A stretch of DNA of 64,000 nt, taken from Endozoicomonas elysicola. GTDB lineage: Bacteria; Pseudomonadota; Gammaproteobacteria; Pseudomonadales; Endozoicomonadaceae. Position 1 is the stretch's first letter; every line of letters begins with the position of its first letter. The stretch is taken from positions 4,426,141 to 4,490,140 of the forward strand of contig NZ_JOJP01000001.1 in NCBI RefSeq assembly GCF_000710775.1. The letters are read 5' to 3'. A program made the translations under genes and the position numbers. Positions 26,099 to 35,900 of the stretch are shown here, piece by piece. The notes under the pieces are model-generated. The model was not told the DNA's origin. It did no database searches and saw nothing but the letters and a program-made list of their open reading frames with translations.

Positions 26099-26715
26099 TT
26101 ATATCAACACTTCTGCAATCGTTCTCTGACCAGTAAGAACATCAACAACCCCCGTCATACCAAGTAATAAAGGTAATGATTTAATACCATCAGGAAGAAT
26201 GACTCGAACCCGTTAATTAAGCCTGCCCTGACCTCAGGAAGCCAATATCTGAGGGCTTAATACGTGCTTCAAGGATAAGTGGTTCTTCTGCTGGTACAAT
26301 CTCAACCACCGTGTTTCCTGGCTGAATAACACTGACTTATTTATGTATCTTTACTGTTTTAATCAAGCCATCTACCGGTGCATATAAAGCGGCTTTTCGC
26401 ACCGGGTCTTCCAGCCCCACCAGCACCCAGTAATTTACCCAACCAATCCCGACTATCCTGCAGCCCTTTTTTCAGTTCAGCCCGCTAACGAATGACCAGA
26501 TCATTACGGCGCACAACTGACTCTGCCAATGCTGACTCAAGACGAGTCACCATTAATTGAGCGTTGGCCAGATCCCCCCTAAAGCTCAGTGGTTTTTCGT
26601 TCCAGGTTAATGATTCCTACACAGCTAATATCTCCCTCAATAGCCAATGGTTTCTTTAAAGATAATACTTCATCTAAAAGCTGTATGCTTTGCCCAGCGT
26701 TCTGTCTATCGCCAC
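26099..26715 (-). pseudogene. Decayed HlyD-family adaptor (paralogue of the gene at 27273)
   Basis: The minus-strand DNA aligns by eye with 27340-28030 of the intact HlyD gene: the C-terminal LLLGMTGVVDVLTGQRT segment, the segment matching VVEIVPAEDPLIFEARIQP, the one matching KAALYAPVDGLIKTVKV, and a long stretch over the coiled coil. The frame is broken by several stops and frameshifts, and a block of roughly 90 bp between the C-terminal beta strands is missing. The N-terminal half, membrane anchor and start are gone. It is the remains of a duplicated type I secretion adaptor. Confidence 0.85.
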
Positions 26716-27272
26716 CCTACGAAGAGGCAGAAAGAGGAACTCTAACAAAGATGATCATTGAGAAAGTATAAGTCGTGCAAGCAGGTTGAAAGGATATTTG
26801 CCTGTTCTCATAGCCTCATGAGGATTGATGATTTGAGACAGATCATCACGAAAGACAAACCTTTTACCAATATCATCACATCAAACCTTCATTTTTTTGA
26901 GGGTAACTTCTATTGATAATAATTTCTTCTCAATAGTATGAAATTCTTTATCAACCTCTATCAGTTGCGTGCCTACTGAGATTCTAGAAGCTATATGCTG
27001 ACAGTATCTCAGCATAAAGGGCAATCTTTCACTCTCGTTTGAAACATTGCCTTTTTCAATGCAAACCTTTTAAGGCTTTTCAGCTTTCACATTCCATAAA
27101 CTCAACTTTGCTTTAACTTATTGGGTTAAAGTATTCTCAGGATGGTCAGATCGGTATTTTTGAAGAGAGTGACTACAATAATGATAATGACAATTTTTTT
27201 TCTGAATCCATAATCCAGAGCATTACCTAATAAGCAAACAAAGATTTCCCACCAACTAATCACCCCCTTACA
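26716..27272. other. 557-bp stretch without a supported gene
   Basis: AT-rich DNA between the HlyD pseudogene and the intact HlyD gene. No frame over about 60 codons is convincing. A minus-strand run reading FRDDLSQIINPHEAMRTGKY near 26760-26870 might be a remnant of another gene, but I cannot place it. Confidence 0.4.
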
Positions 27273-28625
27273 TTAACCCTTCTTTTGTACACTGAAATTT
27301 CTTAGTAAAGGGCTTATAAAATACTCGAGTACACTTTTATTCCCTGTAACAATGTCGGTTACCCCTGTCATGCCGGGGATCAACAGCAAGGAGCCATTAT
27401 TACCTGATAGCACTATTCGAACCCGGTAATAAGGCAGTCCTTTTTCATCATCCAATGTATCGACACTGATCGTATCAACATGTCCTTTTAAACTACCAAA
27501 AGTAGCAAACTCATAAGCACTTAACTTTATCAATGACAACTGTCCTGAATGAAGGAAGGCAATATCTGCTGGTTGAATACGTGCTTCAAAAATGAGCGGA
27601 TCTTCTGCAGGAACAATTTCAACTACAGTACTTCCTGGTTGAATAACGCTGCCTTCTGTATTTACCTTTACTGTTTTAATCAGGCCATCCACAGGCGCAT
27701 ACAAAGCGGCTTTTCGTACTCGGTCTTCCAGACCAGTCTGCCCCTCCAACAGTTTACCTAACCGATCCCTTGTATCCTGTAACTCTTTTTGCAGTTCGGC
27801 TCTGTGACGAATGATCAGGTCATTACGACGTCCAACTGACTCTGCCAAAGCTGACTCAAGACGAGTCACCATTAATGTAGCATTTGTCAGATCTCCCTGA
27901 AGCTCATTTACTTTTCGCTCCAAGTTAATAATCTCTACGCGGGTAATAACGCCATCATCAGTGAGCGGCTTCTTGAGCGATAACTCCTCATTGGCAAGCT
28001 GTAAGCTTCTAGCCAGAGTTTTTATTTTTTCTTTTAACTCATTCAGTTCATGCTGTTTCTGGATGACTTGCTGATCGAGAATGGTAACCTGACTCTTCAG
28101 TGCCGCCATTCGTTCATTCTTCAATGCTTTTTGCTGAAGCACCTGTTCAGGGAATTGCTTCTGATACTCTTCAGGAAAATGGATCTCACTTTGATCATCA
28201 ATAGCCCATAAGCCATTCTGCAACCCTGACAATGCGGATAACTCTGACTCAAGCCTAGACACAGAACCCTGCAAACTTTCCAGTTCGGACTCATTCACCC
28301 GAAAAGAAGATTGATAGCGTGTTTCATCAATCTGCAAGAGTAAGTCCCCGGCATGCACAAACTCACCTTCCCTGGCATGCACCGATTTCAGAGTTCCACC
28401 ATCCAGGCTCTGAACCTCTTGAACTCTGCTGGAAGGGATAATGCGTCCATGGCCTGTGACGGTCTCATCCATCATGGCCACACAGCTCCAGACAAGTAAT
28501 GACGCAACAAAAACCACCATCACCCAGATAAACCAGCGTGAAGTGACAGTAATGTCCATCAGTTGAGCCTGCTGCCGATTATTAGCGGTTAACCGCAACC
28601 ATTCCGGCCACGATTTAGCTCTCAT
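27273..28625 (-). CDS. Type I secretion membrane-fusion protein (HlyD/LapC family)
   Basis: 450 residues. A short cytoplasmic N-terminus, one membrane helix (about 30-50), a lipoyl-like half (GHGRIIPSSRVQEVQSLDGG), a long periplasmic coiled coil (about 110-290), the second lipoyl half (YAPVDGLIKTVKVNTEGSVI) and a beta-barrel region ending with LLIPGMTGVTDIVTGNKSVL. This is the layout of HlyD-type adaptors that bridge an inner-membrane ABC exporter and a TolC-type channel. It overlaps the ABC gene by 4 bp (ATGA), so the two are co-translated. A broken copy lies downstream. The likely cargo is the giant adhesin at 32989-43647. Confidence 0.95.
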   Translation of the reverse strand: MRAKSWPEWLRLTANNRQQAQLMDITVTSRWFIWVMVVFVASLLVWSCVAMMDETVTGHGRIIPSSRVQEVQSLDGGTLKSVHAREGEFVHAGDLLLQIDETRYQSSFRVNESELESLQGSVSRLESELSALSGLQNGLWAIDDQSEIHFPEEYQKQFPEQVLQQKALKNERMAALKSQVTILDQQVIQKQHELNELKEKIKTLARSLQLANEELSLKKPLTDDGVITRVEIINLERKVNELQGDLTNATLMVTRLESALAESVGRRNDLIIRHRAELQKELQDTRDRLGKLLEGQTGLEDRVRKAALYAPVDGLIKTVKVNTEGSVIQPGSTVVEIVPAEDPLIFEARIQPADIAFLHSGQLSLIKLSAYEFATFGSLKGHVDTISVDTLDDEKGLPYYRVRIVLSGNNGSLLLIPGMTGVTDIVTGNKSVLEYFISPLLRNFSVQKKG

Positions 28626-30718
28626 GCCGGATGTTCTCTGACAAGAACAGGCTGATCGGATACCAGCTTTCCTCCATCCAGTACAATGACACGGCCAACT
28701 GCGGATAACAGGCTGCTTCTATGAGTGATGATTATCAGAGTAACACTTTCCGGTAAACTCTTGAGAGTCTTCTGAACACGGGCATCCATCAGGCTATCCA
28801 TATGGGCAGAGGGCTCATCAAGGATCAGGATGTCTGGTTTGGATAGCATGGCACGAGCCAATGCAACGGCTCGCCGTTGACCACCAGAGAGTTGTCGTCC
28901 ACCTTCGCCCACCGGGTATTCCAATGCAGCCAGAGAGTCGCCAGTGAAGAGGGTCACACCACAGTCTCTGGCGGTAGTCAGCAGATCTACCTCGGAGAAA
29001 CTGGAAGCTCCCATCGTGATATTATCCATGACTGACCCATGAAATAACCAGGGGTCCTGTGCCAAAAAGCCGATTTTTGCCCTCAAGGTTGCCGGATGAA
29101 TATCCTCCTGGGGAATACTATCCAGAAATACCTGCCCCTGGTCGGGTTGGTAGAGTGCCGCCAGAATACGGGCAAGTGTTGATTTCCCCGAGCCAGAACG
29201 ACCCACCACAGCAATCTTCTCACCACTGTTAATGGACATAGATACATCAGAAAGAGCAGGAATGGCACTATCAGGGTAAGAAAACGACAACTGCCTTAAC
29301 TCGAGATTCCCGTGAAATTTTTTTATCCTGCGATAGGTCGTTTGCTTACTCTGCTCTTCAGGTGCACCCATTAACTGGTTTATCACCATAAAAGCACTGC
29401 GAGCCTGGTAATATCGCGTACCCAACAGTGCCAGTTGCATAAAAGGCGCTATCGCCCTGCCAGAAAGCATCATAATAGCTATCAATGCACCCATGTTCAT
29501 TCTGGCAGAGCTGATGAAGATCACGCCGAAATAAACAATACCCACGGTTGCCAGTTGCTGAAGCCAGGTTGCTACCGCGGTGACATTACCGGTAATTGAA
29601 CGGGTTTTTAGTCCCCAGGTCGCCATGTGGCCTGTAGCCTGCTCCCAGCGTCGCTGGAAGCGGCTCTGAGCACCAGCAAGCCGCAGGCTTTCAAGCCCAG
29701 TAATGCTTTCCACCAGATCCCCATGCTTGCGTGCAGAGAGTCGCTCACTCTCTTCTATGCTCTGACGGAGCAGGGGTTGGACAGCGGCACTGATAAACGA
29801 CATAACAATAATAACCAGTATGGGAATCCATACCAGCTGACCTCCCATAAGCCCTATAACGATCAGGAACAGAATGGCAAATGGTAAATCAACCATGGCT
29901 GTTAGCGTGGTCGAGGTCATAAACTCCCGAATAGCCTCAAAGTCCTGAACTTGCCGCGCAAATGAGCCAACGGCAGCAGGAATGAACAACATTCGGATTC
30001 CCATAATTTTGGCAAATAGCTGACTGGACATCAGCAAGTCGGACTTTTTTGCAGCTATATCAATAAATCGGGTGCGTAACTGTCGACAGACCAGTTCGAA
30101 AGAGATTACAACAACCACACCTGTGGTCAGCGCATTCAGGGTGGTAAGTGCCATACCTGGAATCACCCGGTCATAGATCAGGCGAACAAACAGAGGCACC
30201 GCCAGAGCAAAAACATTGATGAGCAGGGACGCTAACAATACTTCCCGATAAATACGTCGCCCTTCCAGTAACGAGCCCCAGAACCAATGATCTCGCCAGT
30301 CGGGTGGATAGCCCGGATCACGATCATCCTCAACCCTTGCCCGACTGAAAAAAACAATTCTATTTTCAATACTCTGAAGAAATTCGTCAGGAGGTAAACG
30401 CTCAGTAACCATCCCAAATTTCGGTTGCCGAAGCTCGACATACTCTTTGGTGATCTCTACAACAACGATGGGTGACTGTTCAAACCAGACAATACAGGGA
30501 AGGCACGATGGGGGGCAGTTTTCTTCCAGTGATTCATGAGATGCAAGAGGTCTGGTGAACATGGCAAGCCCCGCGCGCCCAGCAGCTCGTTCCAGATACT
30601 CATCGGAAAACTCACTTGGTTTAACGGGCAACCCCGTCAGTACACTTTCTGCAATGACTCTGATCCCATGAAACCTGGCAATCCAGATCAAGCTGGTCAG
30701 TAAAGGGCTTTGAGCCAT
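28622..30718 (-). CDS. Type I secretion ABC exporter (LapB-like, degenerate C39 domain)
   Basis: 698 residues. The N-terminal 130 residues resemble a C39-peptidase-like domain, but the catalytic Cys is absent (SPLLTSLIWIARFHG), so it should bind rather than cleave cargo, as in RTX/LapB exporters. Six membrane helices follow (about 155-440), then the nucleotide-binding domain: Walker A GRSGSGKST at 506, signature LSGGQ at 610, Walker B ILILDEP with the catalytic Glu, and the switch His666 (ITHRSS). It would drive ATP-dependent export through the HlyD adaptor and the TolC-type protein encoded divergently at 30945. First gene of a two-gene minus-strand unit. Confidence 0.96.
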   Translation of the reverse strand: MAQSPLLTSLIWIARFHGIRVIAESVLTGLPVKPSEFSDEYLERAAGRAGLAMFTRPLASHESLEENCPPSCLPCIVWFEQSPIVVVEITKEYVELRQPKFGMVTERLPPDEFLQSIENRIVFFSRARVEDDRDPGYPPDWRDHWFWGSLLEGRRIYREVLLASLLINVFALAVPLFVRLIYDRVIPGMALTTLNALTTGVVVVISFELVCRQLRTRFIDIAAKKSDLLMSSQLFAKIMGIRMLFIPAAVGSFARQVQDFEAIREFMTSTTLTAMVDLPFAILFLIVIGLMGGQLVWIPILVIIVMSFISAAVQPLLRQSIEESERLSARKHGDLVESITGLESLRLAGAQSRFQRRWEQATGHMATWGLKTRSITGNVTAVATWLQQLATVGIVYFGVIFISSARMNMGALIAIMMLSGRAIAPFMQLALLGTRYYQARSAFMVINQLMGAPEEQSKQTTYRRIKKFHGNLELRQLSFSYPDSAIPALSDVSMSINSGEKIAVVGRSGSGKSTLARILAALYQPDQGQVFLDSIPQEDIHPATLRAKIGFLAQDPWLFHGSVMDNITMGASSFSEVDLLTTARDCGVTLFTGDSLAALEYPVGEGGRQLSGGQRRAVALARAMLSKPDILILDEPSAHMDSLMDARVQKTLKSLPESVTLIIITHRSSLLSAVGRVIVLDGGKLVSDQPVLVREHPA

Positions 30719-30944
30719 TGCAACTCCATAGAAAGACAGGTTCTGTCATAGCAAGAACAGAGCCTAGAGTAGAAATGCCTCTCCCGCCATTCTCAGCCAA
30801 GCACAAAAAAATCATCTATTCTTAGTCAGACTTTTTATCACTGGTTCTTTTCAATTTTAATTCTCAGATAGCTCACATTGTTTACCTGAATATCACTGCC
30901 CCCATTGCGGGAAAGATCACCCCCAGAACATTTTCGACACTTTT
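30719..30944. promoter_or_regulatory. Divergent promoter region of the secretion island
   Basis: 226 bp between the ABC exporter (minus) and the TolC-type gene (plus). Both transcription units of the island must start here, so they could be co-regulated. I see no confident -10/-35 pair or long dyad. Confidence 0.5.
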
Positions 30945-32474
30945 ATGATTATGAAGCGTCTTTCCTGTATTCATCATCTTCGATTCTGGCTGCCTGCCCT
31001 GATGGTTGCATCCACCATCTCAACAGTAAATGCTCAAAGTCTGGAAGAAGCCGTATCTACTGCATTGATGACGAACCCGAAGGTGCATCAGGCCATTCAA
31101 AAAGTGCAGACCCGCATTTATGAGGAGGGCATTGCCAAATCAGGATTCCTGCCAACACTGAACGTACAGGGAGGCTCCGGTTATGAATGGTCCTCCAACC
31201 CCACAACCCGTGCCGGTGGGCCTAACAGTAGTGACCGCCTTCATCGGTATGAGTCTTCCATTGCACTTCGCCAGGTGCTTTTTGCCGGCTTTTCAACAGT
31301 ACACGACAGTAAAAGATCTGAAGCGACAACACGCTCTGAACAGTACCGCTTGATAACGACAGCTTCTGAAATGGCTCTAAAAGTCGCCCAGACCTATCTG
31401 GCGGTAATTATGATGGAAAGGGCACTGACCATGTCCGAGCAAAACCTGAAGATTCATCAGGATATCTACTACAACATATTTAAGCGTTCTGAGTCCGGTG
31501 TGCAGAGCACTGCAGACCTCAGCCTTGTCAGTGGAAGACTGGCAAGGGCTCAGTCCAATACTATTTCCGCTGAAAACAATTTGCAGGATGCCCGTTTCCA
31601 GTTAATGAGGCTGGTTGGGGCTCCAACCCATTCTCTGCACGAACCTGTACCTGATTTTGACTTACTGCCAGAAACGATGGAGCAGACAATATTACTGGCT
31701 GGCAAAAACTATCCTTTACTCAAATCTGCACTTCAGGACAATAACGCGGCAGAGAGTGAGTACCAGGCCAGCAAGGGACGCTTCTACCCAGAGATCTCCT
31801 TTGAGGCAACCCGATCATGGAACTACAACATGAATGGAGTAATCGGGCGTGATGATGATTACAACCTCATGTTCCATGCCCGTTACAACCTGTTTAATGG
31901 CGGTGCTGACTCTGGCCGGATGAAGGCCTCTCTAAGCCGTTGGAACGAAGCGAAGGATATATACCATCAGGCATTGCTGGACACCCAGGAAGAAGCCCGT
32001 CTCGCATGGGAAGCCCATACTCAGCTCAACAAACAAATCCCTCAATTGCAGAAGCACGTCACCTACAGTCTGGATACGGTATCCGCTTACCGAAGACAAT
32101 TTGTCCTGGGAGAACGGTCATTACTGGATGTATTGAATGCAGAGAATGAAAGCCTTGAAGCTGAGCTGGCATGGAACCGGGCATGGGCTATACAGCTGGA
32201 TTCATGCTACCGGCTTCTCCACATAACCGGCCGGCTCCTTGATTCATTCAGACTGACGCTACCAACAGACTGGTCTCCAGAGAGTTATTCAGGGCACAGT
32301 CACGGGCGGAAATCTCATATACAGGCTCACAGGGAGAACATGTTTGATGAGCAGTCTCAGCTCCTTACGCAACCTGATTCTATCAGTGCTAATACCGGTT
32401 TTGATGAACGGTTGCATGAGCCAAAAAACCGGAATCATGTCGTATCATCAGCAAACGCTCGATATACACGATGA
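30945..32474 (+). CDS. TolC-family outer membrane channel (LapE/AggA-like)
   Basis: 509 residues. Signal peptide at about 5-30 (LRFWLPALMVASTISTVNAQ, cleavage after VNA). Two OEP repeats follow (about 35-225 and 245-430) with the typical alternation of beta strands and long helices: LEEAVSTALMTNPKVHQA starts the first, YNLFNGG and the VLGERSLLDVLNAENE stretch belong to the second. It forms the outer-membrane exit of the type I system. After the OEP fold ends (about residue 435) there is a 70-residue polar tail. The last 43 codons overlap, in another frame, the start of the OmpA-family lipoprotein gene, so this tail may be unconstrained. Confidence 0.93.
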   Translation: MIMKRLSCIHHLRFWLPALMVASTISTVNAQSLEEAVSTALMTNPKVHQAIQKVQTRIYEEGIAKSGFLPTLNVQGGSGYEWSSNPTTRAGGPNSSDRLHRYESSIALRQVLFAGFSTVHDSKRSEATTRSEQYRLITTASEMALKVAQTYLAVIMMERALTMSEQNLKIHQDIYYNIFKRSESGVQSTADLSLVSGRLARAQSNTISAENNLQDARFQLMRLVGAPTHSLHEPVPDFDLLPETMEQTILLAGKNYPLLKSALQDNNAAESEYQASKGRFYPEISFEATRSWNYNMNGVIGRDDDYNLMFHARYNLFNGGADSGRMKASLSRWNEAKDIYHQALLDTQEEARLAWEAHTQLNKQIPQLQKHVTYSLDTVSAYRRQFVLGERSLLDVLNAENESLEAELAWNRAWAIQLDSCYRLLHITGRLLDSFRLTLPTDWSPESYSGHSHGRKSHIQAHRENMFDEQSQLLTQPDSISANTGFDERLHEPKNRNHVVSSANARYTR

Positions 32475-32976
32475 TGATCTTGATGGTGTAATTAACGAGA
32501 GGGATCACTGTTTAAATACACCTGTGGGTGCATCAGTTAATAGTGTCGGCTGCCCGCAATGGGAAGCAGTCCTGAGCCAGTATGCACAGACGATCTTTTT
32601 TTCCAGGGATTCATCATCTCTCTCAGGCCCTAAGGCTCAAAAGGTTCTGCAAGAAATTGCCACTGTAGTTATAGATAACCCCCAGAGCACGATCATACTC
32701 ACCGGATATGCCAGTCAACCCGCTTCTGATGACTACAATCTGAAGCTTTCACAGAGGCGTGCAGAACATGTCCAACAGCAGTTAATCCAAAACTTTGGAC
32801 TGAGTACTGACCAAATCAAAATTCGCTGGAAAGGTGAACAAAATCTAATAAAGTCAGGCAATACACCTCAAGCCAACCAGGCAAACCGAAGAGTAACCGC
32901 TCTGGTCATTAACGAACAAAACCGTCTAATCAAGAAATGGTCTGCTCAAACATTTCCTCAACCTGTTTTTCAGTGA
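32347..32976 (+). CDS. OmpA-family lipoprotein with calcium-binding type 3 repeat
   Basis: 209 residues from ATG 32347; TTG 32344 is possible because AGGGAG (32331-32336) is 7 nt before it and 10 nt before the ATG. The signal peptide ends in a lipobox-like MNGC. A thrombospondin type 3-like segment (DDDLDGVINERDHCLNTPVG) is followed by an OmpA C-terminal peptidoglycan-binding domain (about 75-200; SQRRAEHVQQQL and NRRVTALVI). Peptidoglycan anchoring of the secretion channel is the likely role. Its first 128 bp overlap the TolC-type gene in another frame, and it ends 12 bp before the adhesin start, so all three form an operon. Confidence 0.85.
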   Translation: MSSLSSLRNLILSVLIPVLMNGCMSQKTGIMSYHQQTLDIHDDDLDGVINERDHCLNTPVGASVNSVGCPQWEAVLSQYAQTIFFSRDSSSLSGPKAQKVLQEIATVVIDNPQSTIILTGYASQPASDDYNLKLSQRRAEHVQQQLIQNFGLSTDQIKIRWKGEQNLIKSGNTPQANQANRRVTALVINEQNRLIKKWSAQTFPQPVFQ

Positions 32977-32988
32977 TTGGTGGAGGCC

Positions 32989-35900
32989 ATGAAAAAAATC
33001 ATTCAACTGGATAGCAATAGTATTGTCACCATTATTGCTGGAGAGGCTTGGAAATTATTACCCGATGGTACACAGCGCCCTTTATTGGAGGGGGAGCAAC
33101 TCAGTGCCGGAGATCGACTTGAGCTTGATGACGACACTCATATCGAGCTTACCCCTGTAGAGAGTATTTCTGGTTCCGATGCTGACGAAGTTCTTACAGG
33201 AGGATCGGAGGCTTCGATTACCAGTATAGATTCACCACTTCAGGATACTAACCAATCGGATGACCTTGCACTTAATGGCCTGAAAGAACCATGGACTCTG
33301 GAGCTTATTCCACTTCAGGTTATACCAACAGCCGGTTTCACAACAGAAAGCGACAACCGTTCACAAAATACTGAACAACGATGGCTAACCCCGGAAGAAC
33401 GGCAATATATGGATGACCGGGCAGTTATCACGATCAAAGAACCCATTACTGCTGACAATATCATTAATCATGAAGAGTCTCTGGCATTTGAAATAAGTGG
33501 GTTCGTTTATCATGTGGAGGCGGGACAACCGGTTACTTTGACATTGACCGATAGCCAAAGGCATAGCTTTGAACTGAATACCATTGTTTCCCCTGATGCA
33601 CTGAACTGGAAAACACCCGTTGAAAAGCTTGGAGCCGAAGGATATGGATTGATTGATGGCACTGTCACCATCAAAGCTGAAACCGTTGATCTTGCCGGTA
33701 ATTATGCCGAGGACATATCAACTTTCCTGCTGGATACAGTGACAGAGGTCACCATAGATCTCGCTCCGGAAAGTGATTCCTGTGACGATGATCAGGATAA
33801 TGTGACCAATGACACGACACCGTTAATTCAGGGTACTGGTGAATCCGGAGCATCTATTTCCCTTTACGACGATGGTAATATAGTAGCTGAAGGTATTAAG
33901 GTTAATGACAGCGGTCAGTGGTCTACCAGAATTCTTAACCCTCTTAAGGATGGGGTACATAACCTGACAGCATCCGCCACGGACATTGCAGGCAATAAAG
34001 CATCCAGCAGTCTGGAAGTCACCATCGATACCTATACCAAAGTGTGGGTCAATGACCTGGATACCTTTCAACAAATACAATTTGAACCAAAAATTTCCGG
34101 TGAAACCGGTGGCGTCGCCAATGGTAAGGTGGTTAATGTCGATGCTTCTGATTTTTCCTCCCTTTTCACAGCGAAACCGGTTGTGCATGACAATCTGTGG
34201 AGCACCAACCTTCCTCCCACGCCCATAACCCCCGGCACACCTTACCATGTAACCGCCATTGTTCGTGATCGGGCATGCAATCTGGCCAGTGACCATGTAG
34301 TGACTCTGGGAAATCCGTTACCCGTAACGCTGACCGAAAAAGAGAGTCTTGGCTCCAACGTATCGATTGATCCCATTTCAGACCAGGAGACCCGCTTATC
34401 GATTGAGCCTGGCTTTCTCTCTGATCTTCCTGACAACCTGTCAATTATTCACTCCGGGCATATTTTTCCCATTCACTGGCAGCTGGATTCACCGCAGGAA
34501 CTGAAAGCCGTTTATGAAATCAACAGCGATTTCAAAACTGCCTTGGCATTCTCGGTACCAGAGACAGGGAATGGACTTTCTGAATTAACCCTCTACACCC
34601 CTTTGAAACACCCTGCTGGTGCTGGCAACAATACCATTGAGATTGATATCCCTTACCAGAAAAGTCGTTATTCCCCGACCTTTTCCCGCTTTCACCACTC
34701 AAAGGCCGGAGTTCACATTACGGTCGAAGATGATATCCCCGAGGCCATCGACCATGAAACAGTGGATTTAAAGGAAGGCGAAGAAAGAAGCTGGCAGGAC
34801 AGTGGTGGAAAACTATTTCATGAGCAGGATACTGGAGTAGATGGCGGTCAATTATCGCATATCAACCGAATTGCACTGGATACCGCTAATGAAGTGCATA
34901 ATGGCAAGCTTTCAGGCTATAACGCATTTGATGGCAGTTATGGAAAACTCTATGTCAAACCCGATGGGACATGGACGTATCAGGCCAACATTGACCTTAT
35001 TCACACGCAGGGAGCGTCTCTAGAGGATACGTTTACCTTTGCCCTGACGGACTTTGATGGCGACAGCAGTGATGCACACATCACCTTTGCCGTTGCAGAT
35101 GGACCCCCTCTGTCTTTCAGTGGTGATTCCGTCAGTGAGATGGCCATAGATCAGGAGTGTGACCAGCCAAAGCCAGTTCCAGACAATGGCCAGCTATTGC
35201 TTATTAAGGGATCTGATCCTGTCCCCCCCGAAATGCTGAAGTTTGACCTGACAGCTACCAGTGAGCAGCTCAAAGCAGCATTAGATAAAAAAAATCCAAA
35301 CAGTCATGGCATTCCCCTGGATCTTGATAACCTGCACCCTGACTCAGCAGTTCAATCCCTAACACTTTCAACAATTGATGGATCTCCTGTTTTCAAGATC
35401 AGCCTTATCAATATCAGCACAACCTCTGAAGGCAATCTGGCTGCGACGCTCAATGTAGAACAACTCAACTCTTTTGATGTTTCTGGCTCTGAGCCTGCCA
35501 GCCTTCCTCTCACCATTACGGCCAGTGATCATGATATCAATACCGTAACGCACCGTGTTTCCCTGACCATTATTGATGGTGGTATTACACTTCACGATGA
35601 TTATGCTGAAGTCATAGAAGGAGAAACGATTACCGGTAATTTACTGGCCAACGACCAGCTCTGTATGGATGCGGTTGAAGTTACTCAGGTCACCGTTGAT
35701 GACTCCGTCTTTCTGACCCGCCATATCAATGATCAGTTCACAGTCAGTTTTTTACCCTCCACAGCCATTGACACGCCTCTTGGCAGTCTGATCGTTCAAA
35801 CAAATGGTGATTATGTATTCAGTGCACATGACTCCCTGAAAAATAACCCTGATCCAATTCAGTTTAGATTTGATTATTCTGTAAAGGACAGCAGCGGTGA

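Noticed and set aside
26589-26771. 60-codon plus-strand frame in the pseudogene area
   Set aside because: It is antisense to the decayed HlyD copy and has no features of its own.
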